NCBI GenBank assembly: GCA_028023455.1
Contig: JAQFVV010012546.1
Coordinates: 2,222,081-2,286,080 of the forward strand
Reading direction: 5' to 3'
Source of the DNA: Epiperipatus broadwayi
Lineage: Eukaryota > Onychophora > Udeonychophora > Euonychophora > Peripatidae
Length of the DNA stretch: 64,000 nucleotides
In this document: piece by piece, positions 11,766 through 23,422 of the stretch
Numbering within the stretch: the first letter of the stretch is position 1
How the letters are laid out: every line of letters starts with the position of its first letter
Program-made: the position numbers and the translations under genes
Notes under the pieces: generated by a model
Databases searched by the model: none
Seen by the model: the letters and a program-made list of their open reading frames with translations, nothing else
Told to the model about the DNA's origin: nothing

Positions 11766-11797
<32 letters not shown>

Positions 11798-11803
11798 CTT
11801 ACA

Positions 11804-11809
11804 TCTCAC

Positions 11810-11857
<48 letters not shown>

Positions 11858-11863
11858 GTGAGA
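11804..11863. repeat. (TA)n-centred palindrome
   Basis: CTCACCATTGTATATA and TATATACAATGGTGAG flank a TA tract, giving a perfect inverted repeat of about 60 bp. Another TA tract lies just upstream at about 11765-11788. Confidence 0.9.
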
Positions 11864-11869
11864 CCAAGG

Positions 11870-13370
11870 CAAATCTTAAAACAATGATGCAACATTCTGT
11901 AATGTATAAAAAGTCACAGGCCAAAAACAATGCCACTAATACATTGGCCTTTTACAATTATAAAAGATAATATGACCATAGTTTTAAACCAAATTGTGTT
12001 ATAATAATGTGCAAATAATGAAATAATTGAAACAAAAAATCAAAGAGATGTGGGTTATTACAAAAAATATATATGTAATGAACCAGAAAACATGTAATAT
12101 TTAAATCAGCAAAAAATGATTTTCTTTAACAGAATAACCACGAATATGATGTGAAACAAAGGTATCACTGGTGATAATAATTTAATAAACATATTTAAAT
12201 TCTGACCTTATTAGTATTTCTTTTTATTCTCGTATCAATATGCCAGAAATAATCAGATGTAACCTCTTTAAAATTCAGTATATTGAATAGAAAATTTAAA
12301 TTTATTAAGAAATAAGAATTAACTATATAATTAACAGTATATGTCATCCCCATTAGTCTTTATTGTTAGCATTTAAATTCAAAATTATATTTAAATTACA
12401 AAATGTTAGTTTTTAAATCTGATAAGATGATTTCCCACAATTTGTGTATATTTTACACACTTTAAATGTTTATTCATCAAATTTACTTACACATTAAAAC
12501 ATATATTTATATATATAAGCTTTTTTGAGTTTTCTTTTTTAAAAAAAAATAAACCATTTTTCACATGTAACAAAACGTTTCATTGTAAAAAAAATATATC
12601 ATGGTTTGTATGTCAAATTCATGAATTCTCCTGTTTAAGTCCATTTAAATTCTACCATTTATGATTTTCCACATCCACACATTACTTTATATTTATTGAT
12701 TTTGTGAATAGTATATTTTTATTGATAATTATTCTACAAGTATTTGTGTCACACTCTACAAGTATTTGTGTCACACTAAATGTATCAAAATGTGAAGAAG
12801 CAACTGTTTTAATCATTCCATACACTTTTTTTATTTATATAAAATAACAAAGTCCCTTTTTTTCTTCTCATCGATGTGAAAAATTATTTAATATATTTAA
12901 AATATATTTTCTTTTATATCAAATAATTAATAATTCAGTAGTATATATTTCAATATCCAATAATTTATAATTGATTACCATATATTTTGATATTAGATAA
13001 TTGATCAATAAATCCTCTAATTTCTAAGAATTTTATAATAATTTTATACTCATTTTTATTATTTTCTTTTTATTTATATGGCCCACAGATTAGTCCATTT
13101 CTAAGTTTAACTTTATTTAATTGTCTTGCATAGTAAAATGATAATGGACCTAAAGTAAACACATTATCCATACATCATATTTTCTCTTCACAATAAGGAC
13201 AAATATGTAGATACAAAAATAATTCTGACTTTGTAACTCTGAGTTTCAAAAAATAGCATAAAGTTTGATTAATAACATGTTTATACTACATACCCTTTTA
13301 TTAATAATATGCTGATGCATTGTGGTGAAACTTTTTATGTAATAATTTGTAGGCTTTTTTATATATTCTA
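11870..13370. other. AT-rich sequence with one short tandem repeat
   Basis: At 12733-12776 a 22-bp unit (TCTACAAGTATTTGTGTCAC plus AC) occurs twice, perfectly. Otherwise nothing is recognised. Confidence 0.6.
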
Positions 13371-13372
13371 AT

Positions 13373-13429
13373 ATACAGACTTAGCACTTTCAGAGCCCTT
13401 GTTGCTCCATATTCATAATCTTTTCAGAT
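13373..13429 (-). ncRNA. PLE tail hairpin with CTGAAAGTGCT box
   Basis: It lies just 3' of the PLE endonuclease fragment at 13464. On the minus strand CTGAAAAGATTATG is followed by GAGC, a loop, then GCTCTGAAAGTGCT. The same GATTATG and TGAAAGTGCT boxes occur in the PLE tail at 32.09 kb, marking the two as one subfamily. Confidence 0.4.
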
Positions 13430-13463
13430 TATTAGTTATATGCAAATGTATGCAAATTGCCTC

Positions 13464-13796
13464 CTACATCATCCATTTTTTAGAAATGGCAAAACAAGTA
13501 TCTCTTCTGTTTATTGATTTGGCATTGCTGGTGATGAAACAAGCTTTCTTAACCTTTCTCTTGATATTGTTTCTTTCCATACATAAAATATCAGCCTTGG
13601 AGGGCTCAAATCTGTGATTGAGCTCCTGCTGATGGTCAGCAAATACAGAGCTGCCTTCTTTTTCAGTTATTGCTCTTGTATATATGTATTTGTGCTGAGC
13701 CAATCTATTGCCCACTGTGGCACGAGTTTCTCCATAATAAACCGAATCACACCCTATTTGAGGGCACACAATTCTATACACTACCTGGGGGTTTCT
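13464..13796 (-). pseudogene. Penelope-like element GIY-YIG endonuclease, 5'-truncated
   Basis: The frame reads VVYRIVC at the start, then CDSVYYGETRATVGNRLAQH. This corresponds to the VYKIPC, Y-I-G-E/Q-T and R-L-x-x-H motifs of the GIY-YIG nuclease at the C-terminus of Penelope-like retroelements. Later come SSVFADHQQELNHRF, the SAxAxH-type helix, then KRKVKKACFI and AKSINRRD, the conserved C-terminal end. The frame is open from a stop near 13797 to its own stop, so nearly the whole nuclease domain survives. The reverse transcriptase is missing upstream. The usual YIG tyrosine-isoleucine-glycine is YYG here. Family assignment is strong; this is a dead 3' fragment. Confidence 0.85.
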
Positions 13797-13839
13797 TCAA
13801 TATTTCTTTTATCTTTAATATTATATAAACATTGCTAAA

Positions 13840-14852
13840 CTAGTTAAAAGAACTCAATTTCTATTTACAGATCCACATAATTTAATATCATCTAATATAA
13901 ATATTTTATATTTTTAATAATCACTAATTTGTCAATATTTTTAACAAAAATAATAAAAATGAAATAGCAGGTCTTTCATATTCTAATTTATTATTGACTA
14001 GTTTTTCAACATGAAACATTTGCAGCCTCCAAAATCCAACATCAGATGTAACTTCTTAAGCATATTTGAATTTTGAAATGCTCTTGGATGTATAGTAATT
14101 GATAGATACATGCCTAAATGTAGATTTCTATTTAACAATTTATTTATAAAAGATATATGTATTATATTTATACATTTTTATATCATTCTATTAACATAAT
14201 AATTATTCAATAATTTAAATTTTAATTTATTGTATTAATGGAAAATATTTTCTTTATATTGATTTTATATTTAAACATAAACATTCAGTTTTATTTTCTT
14301 TAAAGCACATAAAATGTTTTTATTAAACTAATAAGTTTGTAAGAAGTGTAATCATAAGGCTTACAAAATCGGACAAATTGTGATATATTAGTTATTACAT
14401 CATCATTACAATCGTCATGTGTTTCATAAGTGTATTAATAACTTTAGTGTAGGTGTTTTTATTTAAAGTTTTTGCATTGCATCCAATATATTTTATTTTT
14501 CTAACATTAAAACTTCAATAGAATCTAATTATCTGTTTATTAAGTTAACAATTTAACATTCTTTTTAAAATTCAATTTAATTGTAATTTTTTATTATATT
14601 TTTTTTTTAATTGCTTATTTATAATTACTTTATCTTTATAAAATATAAACTTACATTCAAGGCAATTTTGAAAATCATTATCAGTAATAAATTTCTCTAA
14701 AGCTATTTTATATTCCTCAATAAATTTCTATTTTTGGCAACATGTATTTTTCATTACATCTGATAGCCATTTTTTAATTTATTATACTATTAAATTTAAT
14801 ATCCTGAAATTAAAAATAATAACTGTTTAATACTCAACTTTCTAGCACAGTT
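13840..14852. other. AT-rich sequence, no gene seen
   Basis: Low-complexity A+T DNA. I find no repeat boundary or coding similarity. Confidence 0.55.
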
Positions 14853-14860
14853 ATACAAAT

Positions 14861-14969
14861 CTGTCAAGTGTTAGTGGTTGAGAGGTCAGCGACAGCTGCT
14901 TTACAAGCAGTTGTCTCGGGTTAGTGGGTTTGCTTCCCGACTAATGTTATGACATATGAGAAAAAAATG
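14861..14969 (+). mobile_element. Short tRNA-SINE S2, copy 1
   Basis: The head resembles a class II (Leu/Ser-type) tRNA: TGGTTGAGAGGTCAG as A box, an anticodon-like hairpin GCTGC-TTTACAA-GCAGT, and GGGTTTGCTTCCC as B box. It ends GTTATGACATATGAG plus an A tail. An 8-bp target-site duplication, ATACAAAT, flanks it (14853-14860 and 14970-14977). Confidence 0.85.
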
Positions 14970-14979
14970 ATACAAATTT

Positions 14980-15738
14980 AATACTAGATCAGATTTCCAT
15001 ATATTTTAAAGATTTTAATTTTAGAACAAATCATTTCATAACGTCATATGATATTGATATTAGTATTAAGGTTACTTTATATGATTTAAAAATTGTAGTA
15101 TATAGTTATTATGATATTTAGTTTGGATTAACAACTATAAATAATACTGTACATCAAATCAGCTGCTGAACTTTAAAAAAATTATTAAAAAATGTAATAT
15201 ATTTATTTACATCAATATTATAAATGTTGATAAAGCATATTTGAGAACTTTAAAAGTTCACCGATTCAACGTTAAAATATTATTTGTGGCCTGCCAACAT
15301 CTTATTTCATATATTGTATTTAATATTTTTCTTATGTTTTAAGTATGATGATAACAAATCTATACTTTATAAAGTTTATAAAAATTAAGTAAGAACAGAA
15401 TCTAAGTAAAAAAATGTCAAAATGGATAACGTTGAAGGATTACAAAATACTACTATCAATGATGAATAGGGTTTGTTATTTGTTTCCTTAGCTATTCATA
15501 TATCTTCATTAAAAAAAATCATATTTTTCAGTATTTTAATTAAAAATTCTTAAGTAATTGTGATATTATTCTAACATTTTTTATTCATATCTTGTGTATT
15601 TATATCTTGCGTTTAGCAAATTTTATTTTATCTTGGATAAAATATAAAACCTTTCTATACAGATTAATTATTTCACAAATAGTTTTATGAAATATATATA
15701 TAATATAATTCGATGTCTGTATTTTTTAAAATCAATAT
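14980..15738. other. AT-rich sequence, no gene seen
   Basis: No recognisable coding or repeat signal apart from short A/T runs. Confidence 0.5.
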
Positions 15739-15740
15739 AT

Positions 15741-16208
15741 GTAATCTTATAATTGAATATTTATAATTATAGTAATTAGATATATGTAAAGTATAATTTA
15801 AAAATTGTTATCCACTTAGGTGCTCTTTAGACTATCCTCATTTCCTTTGTCAACTAACACTTTGAAAGGCTAACCTTCCCACAATTCCATGATCTTAATG
15901 TTGCTGCCTGTCTGTTAATTATGTCTTGTTTCTATTTGTATATTAGCATAAATTCCTTTATTTTTCTTTATAACAACAAAAGGAAAATACAGGAAGCTAT
16001 GCTAACATACAAATACAAACAAGATTTAATTAACACACAGGCAGAAAATGTTAAGATCATAGAATTCTGGGAAGATTTGGCTTTCAAAGTGTTAATTGAT
16101 AAAAACTACAAGGATAGTCAATAGTACTCCTAAGTGGATAAAATTTTTAAAGTTATATTTTACATATATCTAATTACTGTATTTATAAATATTCAATTAT
16201 AAGATTAC
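15741..16208. mobile_element. PLE palindrome 2
   Basis: The left arm (15741 to about 15955) and right arm (about 15975-16208) are inverted copies. GTAATCTTATAATTGAATAT pairs with ATATTCAATTATAAGATTAC at the ends, and TTTGTATATTAGCATA pairs with TATGCTAACATACAAA near the axis. The right arm encodes a PLE C-terminus pointing outward and ends at a (CA)n(TA)n tract. The layout matches PLE palindrome 1. Confidence 0.8.
15972..16124 (+). pseudogene. PLE GIY-YIG C-terminus fragment
   Basis: NKRKIQEAMLTYKYKQDLIN followed by TQAENVKIIEFWE resembles the independent fragment at 25.7-25.85 kb (KRKIKEAMMRSRNRGDLMNK, then QSANIKTTELWE). Both match the basic KxKEA helix and the downstream conserved block at the end of PLE proteins. 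The upstream part of the open frame (15921-15971) comes from the inverted left arm and is not PLE coding sequence. The fragment is the outermost coding piece of a palindrome and cannot be functional. Confidence 0.65.
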
Positions 16209-16235
16209 ACACACACACATATATATATATATCAT

Positions 16236-16350
16236 TCAACACTAGGACAATCCCAATATCAAAAATAATGAACAATTTCAATCTGTTGTCAAGGCAACCT
16301 GCTTTTAACAATAAAAATAAAATGACACCTTAATTTATGGGATAATATAT
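16236..16350 (+). repeat. Satellite-like repeat D, first part (split by the LTR element)
   Basis: Matches 59.66-59.90 kb: AGGACAATCCCAATATCA, CAATTTCAATCTGTTGTCAA, TTTAACAATAAAA, TTTATGG. It continues after the LTR element at 20379. This places the LTR insertion inside a repeat D unit. Confidence 0.8.
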
Positions 16351-16359
16351 ATATATATA

Positions 16360-18005
16360 TTTTAACGATCGGGGGAGGAGACTTACGTAATCTGCACTAC
16401 AGGGCGCCACTAGGCATTTGAACCTAGAAAATTTATATAGTAGGCAGGTACGTTAAGTTTTAAAAAAAAAATTTATTTTAATTTATATATTTGGATTCCG
16501 ATCGTTTGCCCAAGGTCACTAGCTCATAGAGTAGCAGAGATTTTAAAACATTTATAAGTTTCAATAGACTTCTATTCTCAAAGTATATATTAAATATTTA
16601 GAACAATAAAATAAAAGAAGCCACTGCCAGTAATTAACACACAAATAGATTTTTATTAACGCACATTTAAAATTGAGGATTAAATTTATTTTTAGATTTT
16701 AACATTAATATTTTTTTTTTTTTTTAATTTAAATTACTATTTTAAATAGATCGCACAGATTTGCTTAAAAATGTTGGGTATAGATCGCTTACATAGATTC
16801 CATGGTCAAAAACATTTCAAAATAAACATAAATGATCAAAATACAAAATTATTGATACCGACAATCGCAGAGGGAAACTTATAAGTAACCCAATAGTATT
16901 CACCATAAGATACTTGCGTTGTCACCAATAACTTAAAAGACATCCGAATAAATACATTTTAGATACTCACCGTAAGGTATCATTATTTATCGAATGTCTA
17001 TATATTTTGATAAAATATGAAAACCAAAATATAATTAACCGCAAACGAATCCATGCAAGCGTCTATAAACAACTTAAATTTAATACATTTTAGTTAAAAC
17101 ATAATACACACACAAAAAAAAATGAACTGGAAATGATTGCTTAAACATCTACATAAAAAATAGCAATAATTGAATTTGCATTCTTTAAGTCAGATAAGAG
17201 TTATTTTCAGTTATTAATTACTTGCAACTTTAGGAAAGTTCTTATTAGATAGACACAATAGTTTATACTTTACGGATTTAATAGATTGAGAAGTCCATCT
17301 TCGTGATCACTTTCGTAGATTTTGTCCTTTGAAATGAAACTGCGACTTGCCATGCATTTGGTCAGGAACTGTTATCCAGAGGCCTCAACTGGTTGTCCGG
17401 AAAATTAAATTTATTGCAGACTTCCACATCGTGAAAATCTGCAATATAGCTAGTTATAACGATCTATTCATAGTCAGCTCTCAGATAACAATTATAATAA
17501 TAATTTGGCTTTTATATTTTTATTAGTCTCTTATCATCCAATCTTTGGATTCAACCGGCAAGACGTCACTAATCCTCTGGTGTTTCAATTACGGTCCGTG
17601 CTGACATTTCTGGTGTTTGCATTGGTCATTTAATTTCTTTGTACTCTCTTATCTGACCCTTTAATTTATTTTAAATGCCTCTTGGGCTAGTTTGCTTTTG
17701 AACAATCATTTAATTAATAAGACAACCATTTCCATTTTCTAAGATTATAGAAATCAACATTATTTCTATTTTTAACAAATCAATCTTTATTATATTCTTA
17801 CTTTTTTTACAACAAAAAAAAAATACATTCAAATATTTTTATTTTTTAAAATAGTTTTAAAGTTGTCCATCATGCGATCTATATATATTAAACAACTTTT
17901 AATTTTCAGTTTTTTAAGTTTTTTTTTCTTTTTAATAAATCAAATTTTATTTACGATCTTTTTATTTTCATTTTAAAATAATGTAACGGCATATATTCCG
18001 TTACA
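16360..18005 (-). repeat. LTR copy A (3' LTR on the minus strand)
   Basis: Plus-strand limits are TTTTAACGATCGGGG to ATATTCCGTTACA. The last 24 bp form a palindrome with 8-bp arms, TGTAACGG and CCGTTACA. No open frame of note lies inside. Confidence 0.85.
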
Positions 18006-18715
18006 TATCAGTAAACTTCCTCAAAAACAAAAACATTAAAAAAAAAAAAGAATTTACTTAGTGTTAGTACTGACGTTACACAAATTGATTATACTAATTT
18101 TTTTTTTTTTTAAAAGACAAAACTTTGGTTATTAATGAAAAGACATAACTTTGGTTAGTAATTACAAGAAAAAATGCTGACTATTCTTTCCTTTTCACCC
18201 CAGCTGAGATTACACCTCCTCCCTCAAGTGTTCCCTTTTCCCTACATTTCATTATTAACTTAGGCAAGTCAAAGAAGTTACGTGATTTTAGACTTTTTTT
18301 TTTTAATTAAATTATGATTTATATTAATTGTTACATTTTATTCCTCGCATTTACTTCTACATATACGCAATTTTCTTACTGGCAGTACTTTTTACACAAA
18401 CTTCATAACTTTATATAATACAAACAATATATTCTGATTTCAGAAAAAATATTACGGGCTTCATTTTCAATGTACTCGTGGTTTATTAAATATCGGACTA
18501 TAACTATACGTTAATACAAAAAATATATACTTATTTCAAAAAAATATTACTGGCTTCATAGATACTCGTGGTTTATTAAATATCGAACTATAACATTACG
18601 TTAATACACAAATATATATACTCATTTTTAAAGAAAAATCTTACTGGCATAATTTATTTTTAACATTCTCAGGGCACTCGTGGTTTATTAAAGATCGTGC
18701 CACGTTGGGAGTCCA
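18006..18715 (-). other. LTR element interior, no coding capacity
   Basis: It contains three partial tandem repeats headed by ACTCGTGGTTTATTAAA at 18474, 18564 and 18676 (spacings 90 and 112 bp). A pyrimidine-rich stretch lies near 18205-18245. No long frame is present in any phase. Confidence 0.75.
18700..18715 (-). promoter_or_regulatory. Putative primer binding site
   Basis: Minus-strand TGGACTCCCAACGTGG directly follows LTR copy B. A PBS begins TGG because it pairs with the CCA end of the priming tRNA. CCCAACGTGG resembles PBS sequences of many Ty3/Gypsy-like elements. The exact tRNA is not identified. Confidence 0.6.
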
Positions 18716-20363
18716 TTTTAACGATCGGGGGAGGAGACTTACGTAATCTGCACTACAGGGCGCCACTAGGCATTTGAACCTAGAAAATTTATATAGTAGG
18801 CAGGTACGTTAAGTTTTAAAAAAAAAATTTATTTTAATTTATATATTTGGATTCCGATCGTTTGCCCAAGGTCACTAGCTCATAGAGTAGCAGAGATTTT
18901 AAAACATTTATAAGTTTCAATAGACTTCTATTCTCAAAGTATATATTAAATATTTAGAACAATAAAATAAAAGAAGCCACTGCCAGTAATTAACACACAA
19001 ATAGATTTTTATTAACGCACATTTAAAATTGAGGATTAAATTTATTTTTAGATTTTAACATTAATATTTTTTTTTTTTTTAAATTTAAATTACTATTTTA
19101 AATAGATCGCACAGATTTGCTTAAAAATGTTGGGTATAGATCGCTTACATAGATTCCATGGTCAAAAACATTTCAAAATAAACATAAATGATCAAAATAC
19201 AAAATTATTGATACCGACAATCGCAGAGGGAAACTTATAAGTAACCCAATAGTATTCACCATAAGATACTTGCGTTGTCACCAATAACTTAAAAGACATC
19301 CGAATAAATACATTTTAGATACTCACCGTAAGGTATCATTATTTATCGAATGTCTATATATTTTGATAAAATATGAAAACCAAAATATAATTAACCGCAA
19401 ACGAATCCATGCAAGCGTCTATAAACAACTTAAATTTAATACATTTTAGTTAAAACATAATACACACACACAAAAAAAATGAACTGGAAATGATTGCTTA
19501 AACATCTACATAAAAAAATAGCAATAATTGAATTTGCATTCTTTAAGTCAGATAAGAGTTATTTTCAGTTATTAATTACTTGCAACTTTAGGAAAGTTCT
19601 TATTAGATAGACACAATAGTTTATACTTTACGGATTTAATAGATTGAGAAGTCCATCTTCGTGATCACTTTCGTAGATTTTGTCCTTTGAAATGAAACTG
19701 CGACTTGCCATGCATTTGGTCAGGAACTGTTATCCAGAGGCCTCAACTGGTTGTCCGGAAAATTAAATTTATTGCAGACTTCCACATCGTGAAAATCTGC
19801 AATATAGCTAGTTATAACGATCTATTCATAGTCAGCTCTCAGATAACAATTATAATAATAATTTGGCTTTTATATTTTTATTAGTCTCTTATCATCCAAT
19901 CTTTGGATTCAACCGGCAAGACGTCACTAATCCTCTGGTGTTTCAATTACGGTCCGTGCTGACATTTCTGGTGTTTGCATTGGTCATTTAATTTCTTTGT
20001 ACTCTCTTATCTGACCCTTTAATTTATTTTAAATGCCTCTTGGGCTAGTTTGCTTTTGAACAATCATTTAATTAATAAGACAACCATTTCCATTTTCTAA
20101 GATTATAGAAATCAACATTATTTCTATTTTTAACAAATCAATCTTTATTATATTCTTACTTTTTTTACAACAAAAAAAAAATACATTCAAATATTTTTAT
20201 TTTTTAAAATAGTTTTAAAGTTGTCCATCATGCGATCTATATATATTAAACAACTTTTAATTTTCAGTTTTTTAAGTTTTTTTTTCTTTTTAATAAATCA
20301 AATTTTATTTACGATCTTTTTATTTTCATTTTAAAATAATGTAACGGCATATATTCCGTTACA
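18716..20363 (-). repeat. LTR copy B (5' LTR on the minus strand)
   Basis: Nearly identical to 16360-18005, differing at a poly-T run, a CA run and an A run. It ends CCGTTACA directly against (AT)n. Confidence 0.85.
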
Positions 20364-20378
20364 ATATATATATATAAA

Positions 20379-20690
20379 CCCTAAAGATTGCAAATTTACC
20401 ACATAGATTGAAATTATTGATATAAAAAAGTTTAAATAAATGTCTTTAAATATGTAAATATAACTTTTTCTGAATACAGACTAACTAATGATTAATTATA
20501 ACATTCAAACTGCAGTTATATCTTTTAAATTGAACTCTAACAATATATAACTTGGATTATGAGTATAATAATATTCAAGACTAAATAGGTTTGTAAATAA
20601 ATTCATAGAAATCAATCAGCACTTAGACAATTCCAAAATCAATAACAATCAACAATTTCAATATGTTGTCAAGTGAACCAGGCAACCACC
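20379..20690 (+). repeat. Satellite-like repeat D, second part and start of a next unit
   Basis: From ACTAAAGATTGCAA-like sequence (here CCCTAAAGATTGCAA) it follows 59.90-60.07 kb. At about 20615 the unit start recurs (GCACTTAGACAATTCC, AATATGTTGTCAAG), suggesting head-to-tail units of roughly 350 bp. It ends at a (TA)(TG)n tract at 20692-20724. Confidence 0.7.
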
Positions 20691-20691
20691 T

Positions 20692-20724
<33 letters not shown>

Positions 20725-20729
20725 TTGAG

Positions 20730-21820
20730 TTTGTCTGTCTTTCTAATTTTTTTCTTTGATATATTTAAAAGCTGATGAAAAACAATTTTTTTAGAAAGAA
20801 ACATTTTAGGTTATACAAGATAACATACTCTTTAAATTTTTTTTTTTTTATTCTCAAAATTATTGTGTAACATAGATTATTTTCTGGAAAAGATTAAAAG
20901 TCAATCAATTAGTCAAGGCATACATTATAAATATTTTTTATGTAAAACCAAAATTGTACAAACGATGCAAAATTAAAAATTTATGTATAGAAAAATAATA
21001 AATATTATACCTTATGCGCTTTTACAATTTTCTGAATTTTTAAAAAAAATATTTTTATAAGATTATTATTCTATACTTAAATAGGAAATTTTCTGATTTC
21101 AATGCATGCAACAGATATACAAAACACTGTTATCTCTTCCAAGAATCATTAAGGATAATCAGAACTACTAATCTACTAATCAAAATAGCATTCAATACAT
21201 AAAGATAGTTTCCACATTTAAAATTGCAAATAGTTTTTTTTTTTATCTATAAAAATATTCATGCATATATAACATGCTTTTTTATCATTAATTTTATAAA
21301 TAATTTTTCCATAACAAACTTTCTAAAATAAAGAATAGAGGCCAGAGGCTCACTCCAACTGACATCTTTTCATCTACATGGAGTTTGGTCTAGCTATCAA
21401 CACTACTGTAATTGTTGGAGCTTAAATTTTTACTAAAGACTATATATCATTCCAATATTAGCCTTTCAAGCTAATATATATTAACTTATGTAATATGTAT
21501 TATGTAATATAATTTAATATTTTTATTTTTAATAAAATATGCTTTAAAACTATGCCACATTTTGTTACTACTAGACATATTTCATTTATAGAATTAATAG
21601 TAAATTCAAGATAATATTGAAATACAAGTATAATGTATATAAACAGGCAAAAACTCCCCATATAGTAATGATCATGTGATGTTTAGTGGTTTATAATGTA
21701 TATACTTTAGATGAAATTAAGGGAGATTTGAAGCCAGACTTTCAAGATTCCTGCAGTCATCCCCTCTATTAAATATAACAAATATACATGACCACATAAT
21801 GTGAAAAAGATAAATGTTTC
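20730..21820. other. AT-rich sequence, no gene seen
   Basis: No recognisable coding signal. The stretch 21335-21420 is less AT-rich and unassigned. Confidence 0.5.
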
Positions 21821-22150
21821 CATCATCAGATTTTCAGTGATATGGCATGCTGAAGAGTTGGAAAGTGGAGTGGATTAATGCCTTTCCATTAAAGTGTGAA
21901 GATTTGCTATCTTAATATAAACCAAGCACTGATTATATATATATATCTTAATATAAAACAAGCACTGATTATATATATATGGGGAATGATAGTCTGTATC
22001 AACTTACGAGCATTGGTTCAGCATGAAATATGCATATGGGAGATTATTTATTGTTTTCACAAGTATGTGGTGATGTGTATTGATTATATTGGATATTGTG
22101 AATGACTGTAGGGCGCTTGAAGGTCTAGGTTAAAATCCACATTAGATACA
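21821..22150 (+). repeat. R1 dispersed repeat, copy 2, with internal tandem duplication
   Basis: It has the CATCAGATTTTCAGT start, GAAGAGTTGG, TGGTTCAGCATGAAATATG and the final GAAGGTCTAGGTTAAAATCC blocks of R1. A unit of about 35 bp (CTTAATATAAAMCAAGCACT plus a TA tract) is duplicated in tandem at 21911-21980. Confidence 0.75.
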
Positions 22151-22154
22151 AGAT

Positions 22155-22730
22155 AAGTATGATCCAAAATGCTTTTTTCAGGTTGAACACTTTCTTAATA
22201 GGCAAGTACTTTTTACACCTACACTATTACAAAAATGATATGTGAGTAACATCAAATCTTTGATTTGTAGTCAAAAGTATATTAGTTGTAATTTGCCAAC
22301 AATAATTTTCAGTATCAATTTGCTTACATAAAAATTTTTAATATAAACATTTTATCAAAATATACCAACACTTTAAATTATTTTTTTAAATTATTTTTAA
22401 CAAATACATTATGATCTAAAAGACATTATTAACAGACTTCTATTGAATGCAAGTATGTATTTATATGTATGTATATATATATATATGTAAGCTTAGTTAT
22501 TAAAAGTTATAAAAGTTAACATTATTTTATAAATTGAAAATTGAAACTCGGTCATATTTGATGTAATCTTAACTTGTCTCTATATAAAAGGCTAAATTTT
22601 TAGAAATTTTTATGGAGGGAATAAGTAAAATAATGTTAATATATTACATATTAATGTTGTCGAATATATATATATAATGGTAATGCATTACCGAACTACA
22701 TATGTAAATCACGTGAGAGGAAAGCAATCT
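22155..22730. other. AT-rich sequence, no gene seen
   Basis: Only a short TA tract (about 22473-22490) and low-complexity sequence are visible. Confidence 0.5.
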
Positions 22731-22747
22731 TTCAGACATAATCTTTT

Positions 22748-22840
22748 TTTTATATGTCATAGTATCGGCCGGGACGCGAACCCACAACCGTCTGCAACCA
22801 ACTACTTGCTTGCAAAGCGGCTGCGATGAACTCTGACAGG
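22748..22840 (-). mobile_element. Short tRNA-SINE S2, copy 2
   Basis: On the minus strand it has a tRNA-like hairpin GCTTTGCAAGC, the block GTAGTTGGTTGCAGACGG, a B box GGGTTCGCGTCCC, and ends CTATGACATAT plus A tail. A 14-bp perfect target duplication flanks it (plus-strand AGACATAATCTTTT at 22734-22747 and 22841-22854). Confidence 0.9.
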
Positions 22841-23422
22841 AGACATAATCTTTTAGTATTGAATAAGTATAATGCCATGTGTTGTTTAAAATAATAATTG
22901 ATCTGCTCACTAACTTCCATGTTTAATAACTTTTTTCGAAAGTAAATGGGCCATAAGTTACTTACTGCATTTTAGATCTTTTTATTTACAATTATCCAGA
23001 GCATTAAAGAGCAAATATAATTCGGCATACATATGATGATTTATGTTCATTTTCTTAGCGTAAAACGTTATTGAACATGTCAACTAGAGGCTAATTCGAT
23101 TATTATTCAAAATAGACTTGGTAAATTTCATATGACATTATGCACACACACACATATATATATATATATGCTACTAACGGGCGGATTATTTAAATAATCA
23201 TCATCACGATGACTTTATTATCAGTTGCTCCAATCATCATTTATGTTAAGAACCGCCACCTTATTCTTATCACAAAGAAATTGCAGTATTTTTTTAGAAG
23301 TATTCTTTCTGCAAGATAATTTATTTACTTTACATTTTTTATCTGAAAATGTAGGAAGTAAATAATTAATTAGATAATATAGTCATCAAAAGAAAATGAG
23401 TTATTTTTTAAAAACAACTTGT

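Larger units (their letters stand above)
16360..20363 (-). mobile_element. Non-coding LTR retrotransposon, young insertion
   Basis: Two direct repeats of 1646 and 1648 bp flank a 710-bp interior. By-eye comparison shows only homopolymer or short-repeat length differences plus about one substitution. On the minus strand each LTR begins TGTAACGG, and a tRNA-primer-like site starting TGG directly follows the upstream LTR. Both outer flanks are (AT)n, consistent with a short AT target duplication. The interior has no gag or pol frame, so the element is non-autonomous, of TRIM/LARD type but with unusually long LTRs. An alternative is a simple tandem duplication, which the primer site and matching AT flanks argue against. 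Confidence 0.8.

Noticed and set aside
16360-20363. Simple tandem duplication instead of LTR element
   Set aside because: TG-start repeats, an adjacent TGG primer site and (AT)n on both outer flanks, plus the uninterrupted target at 59.9 kb, fit retrotransposition better.
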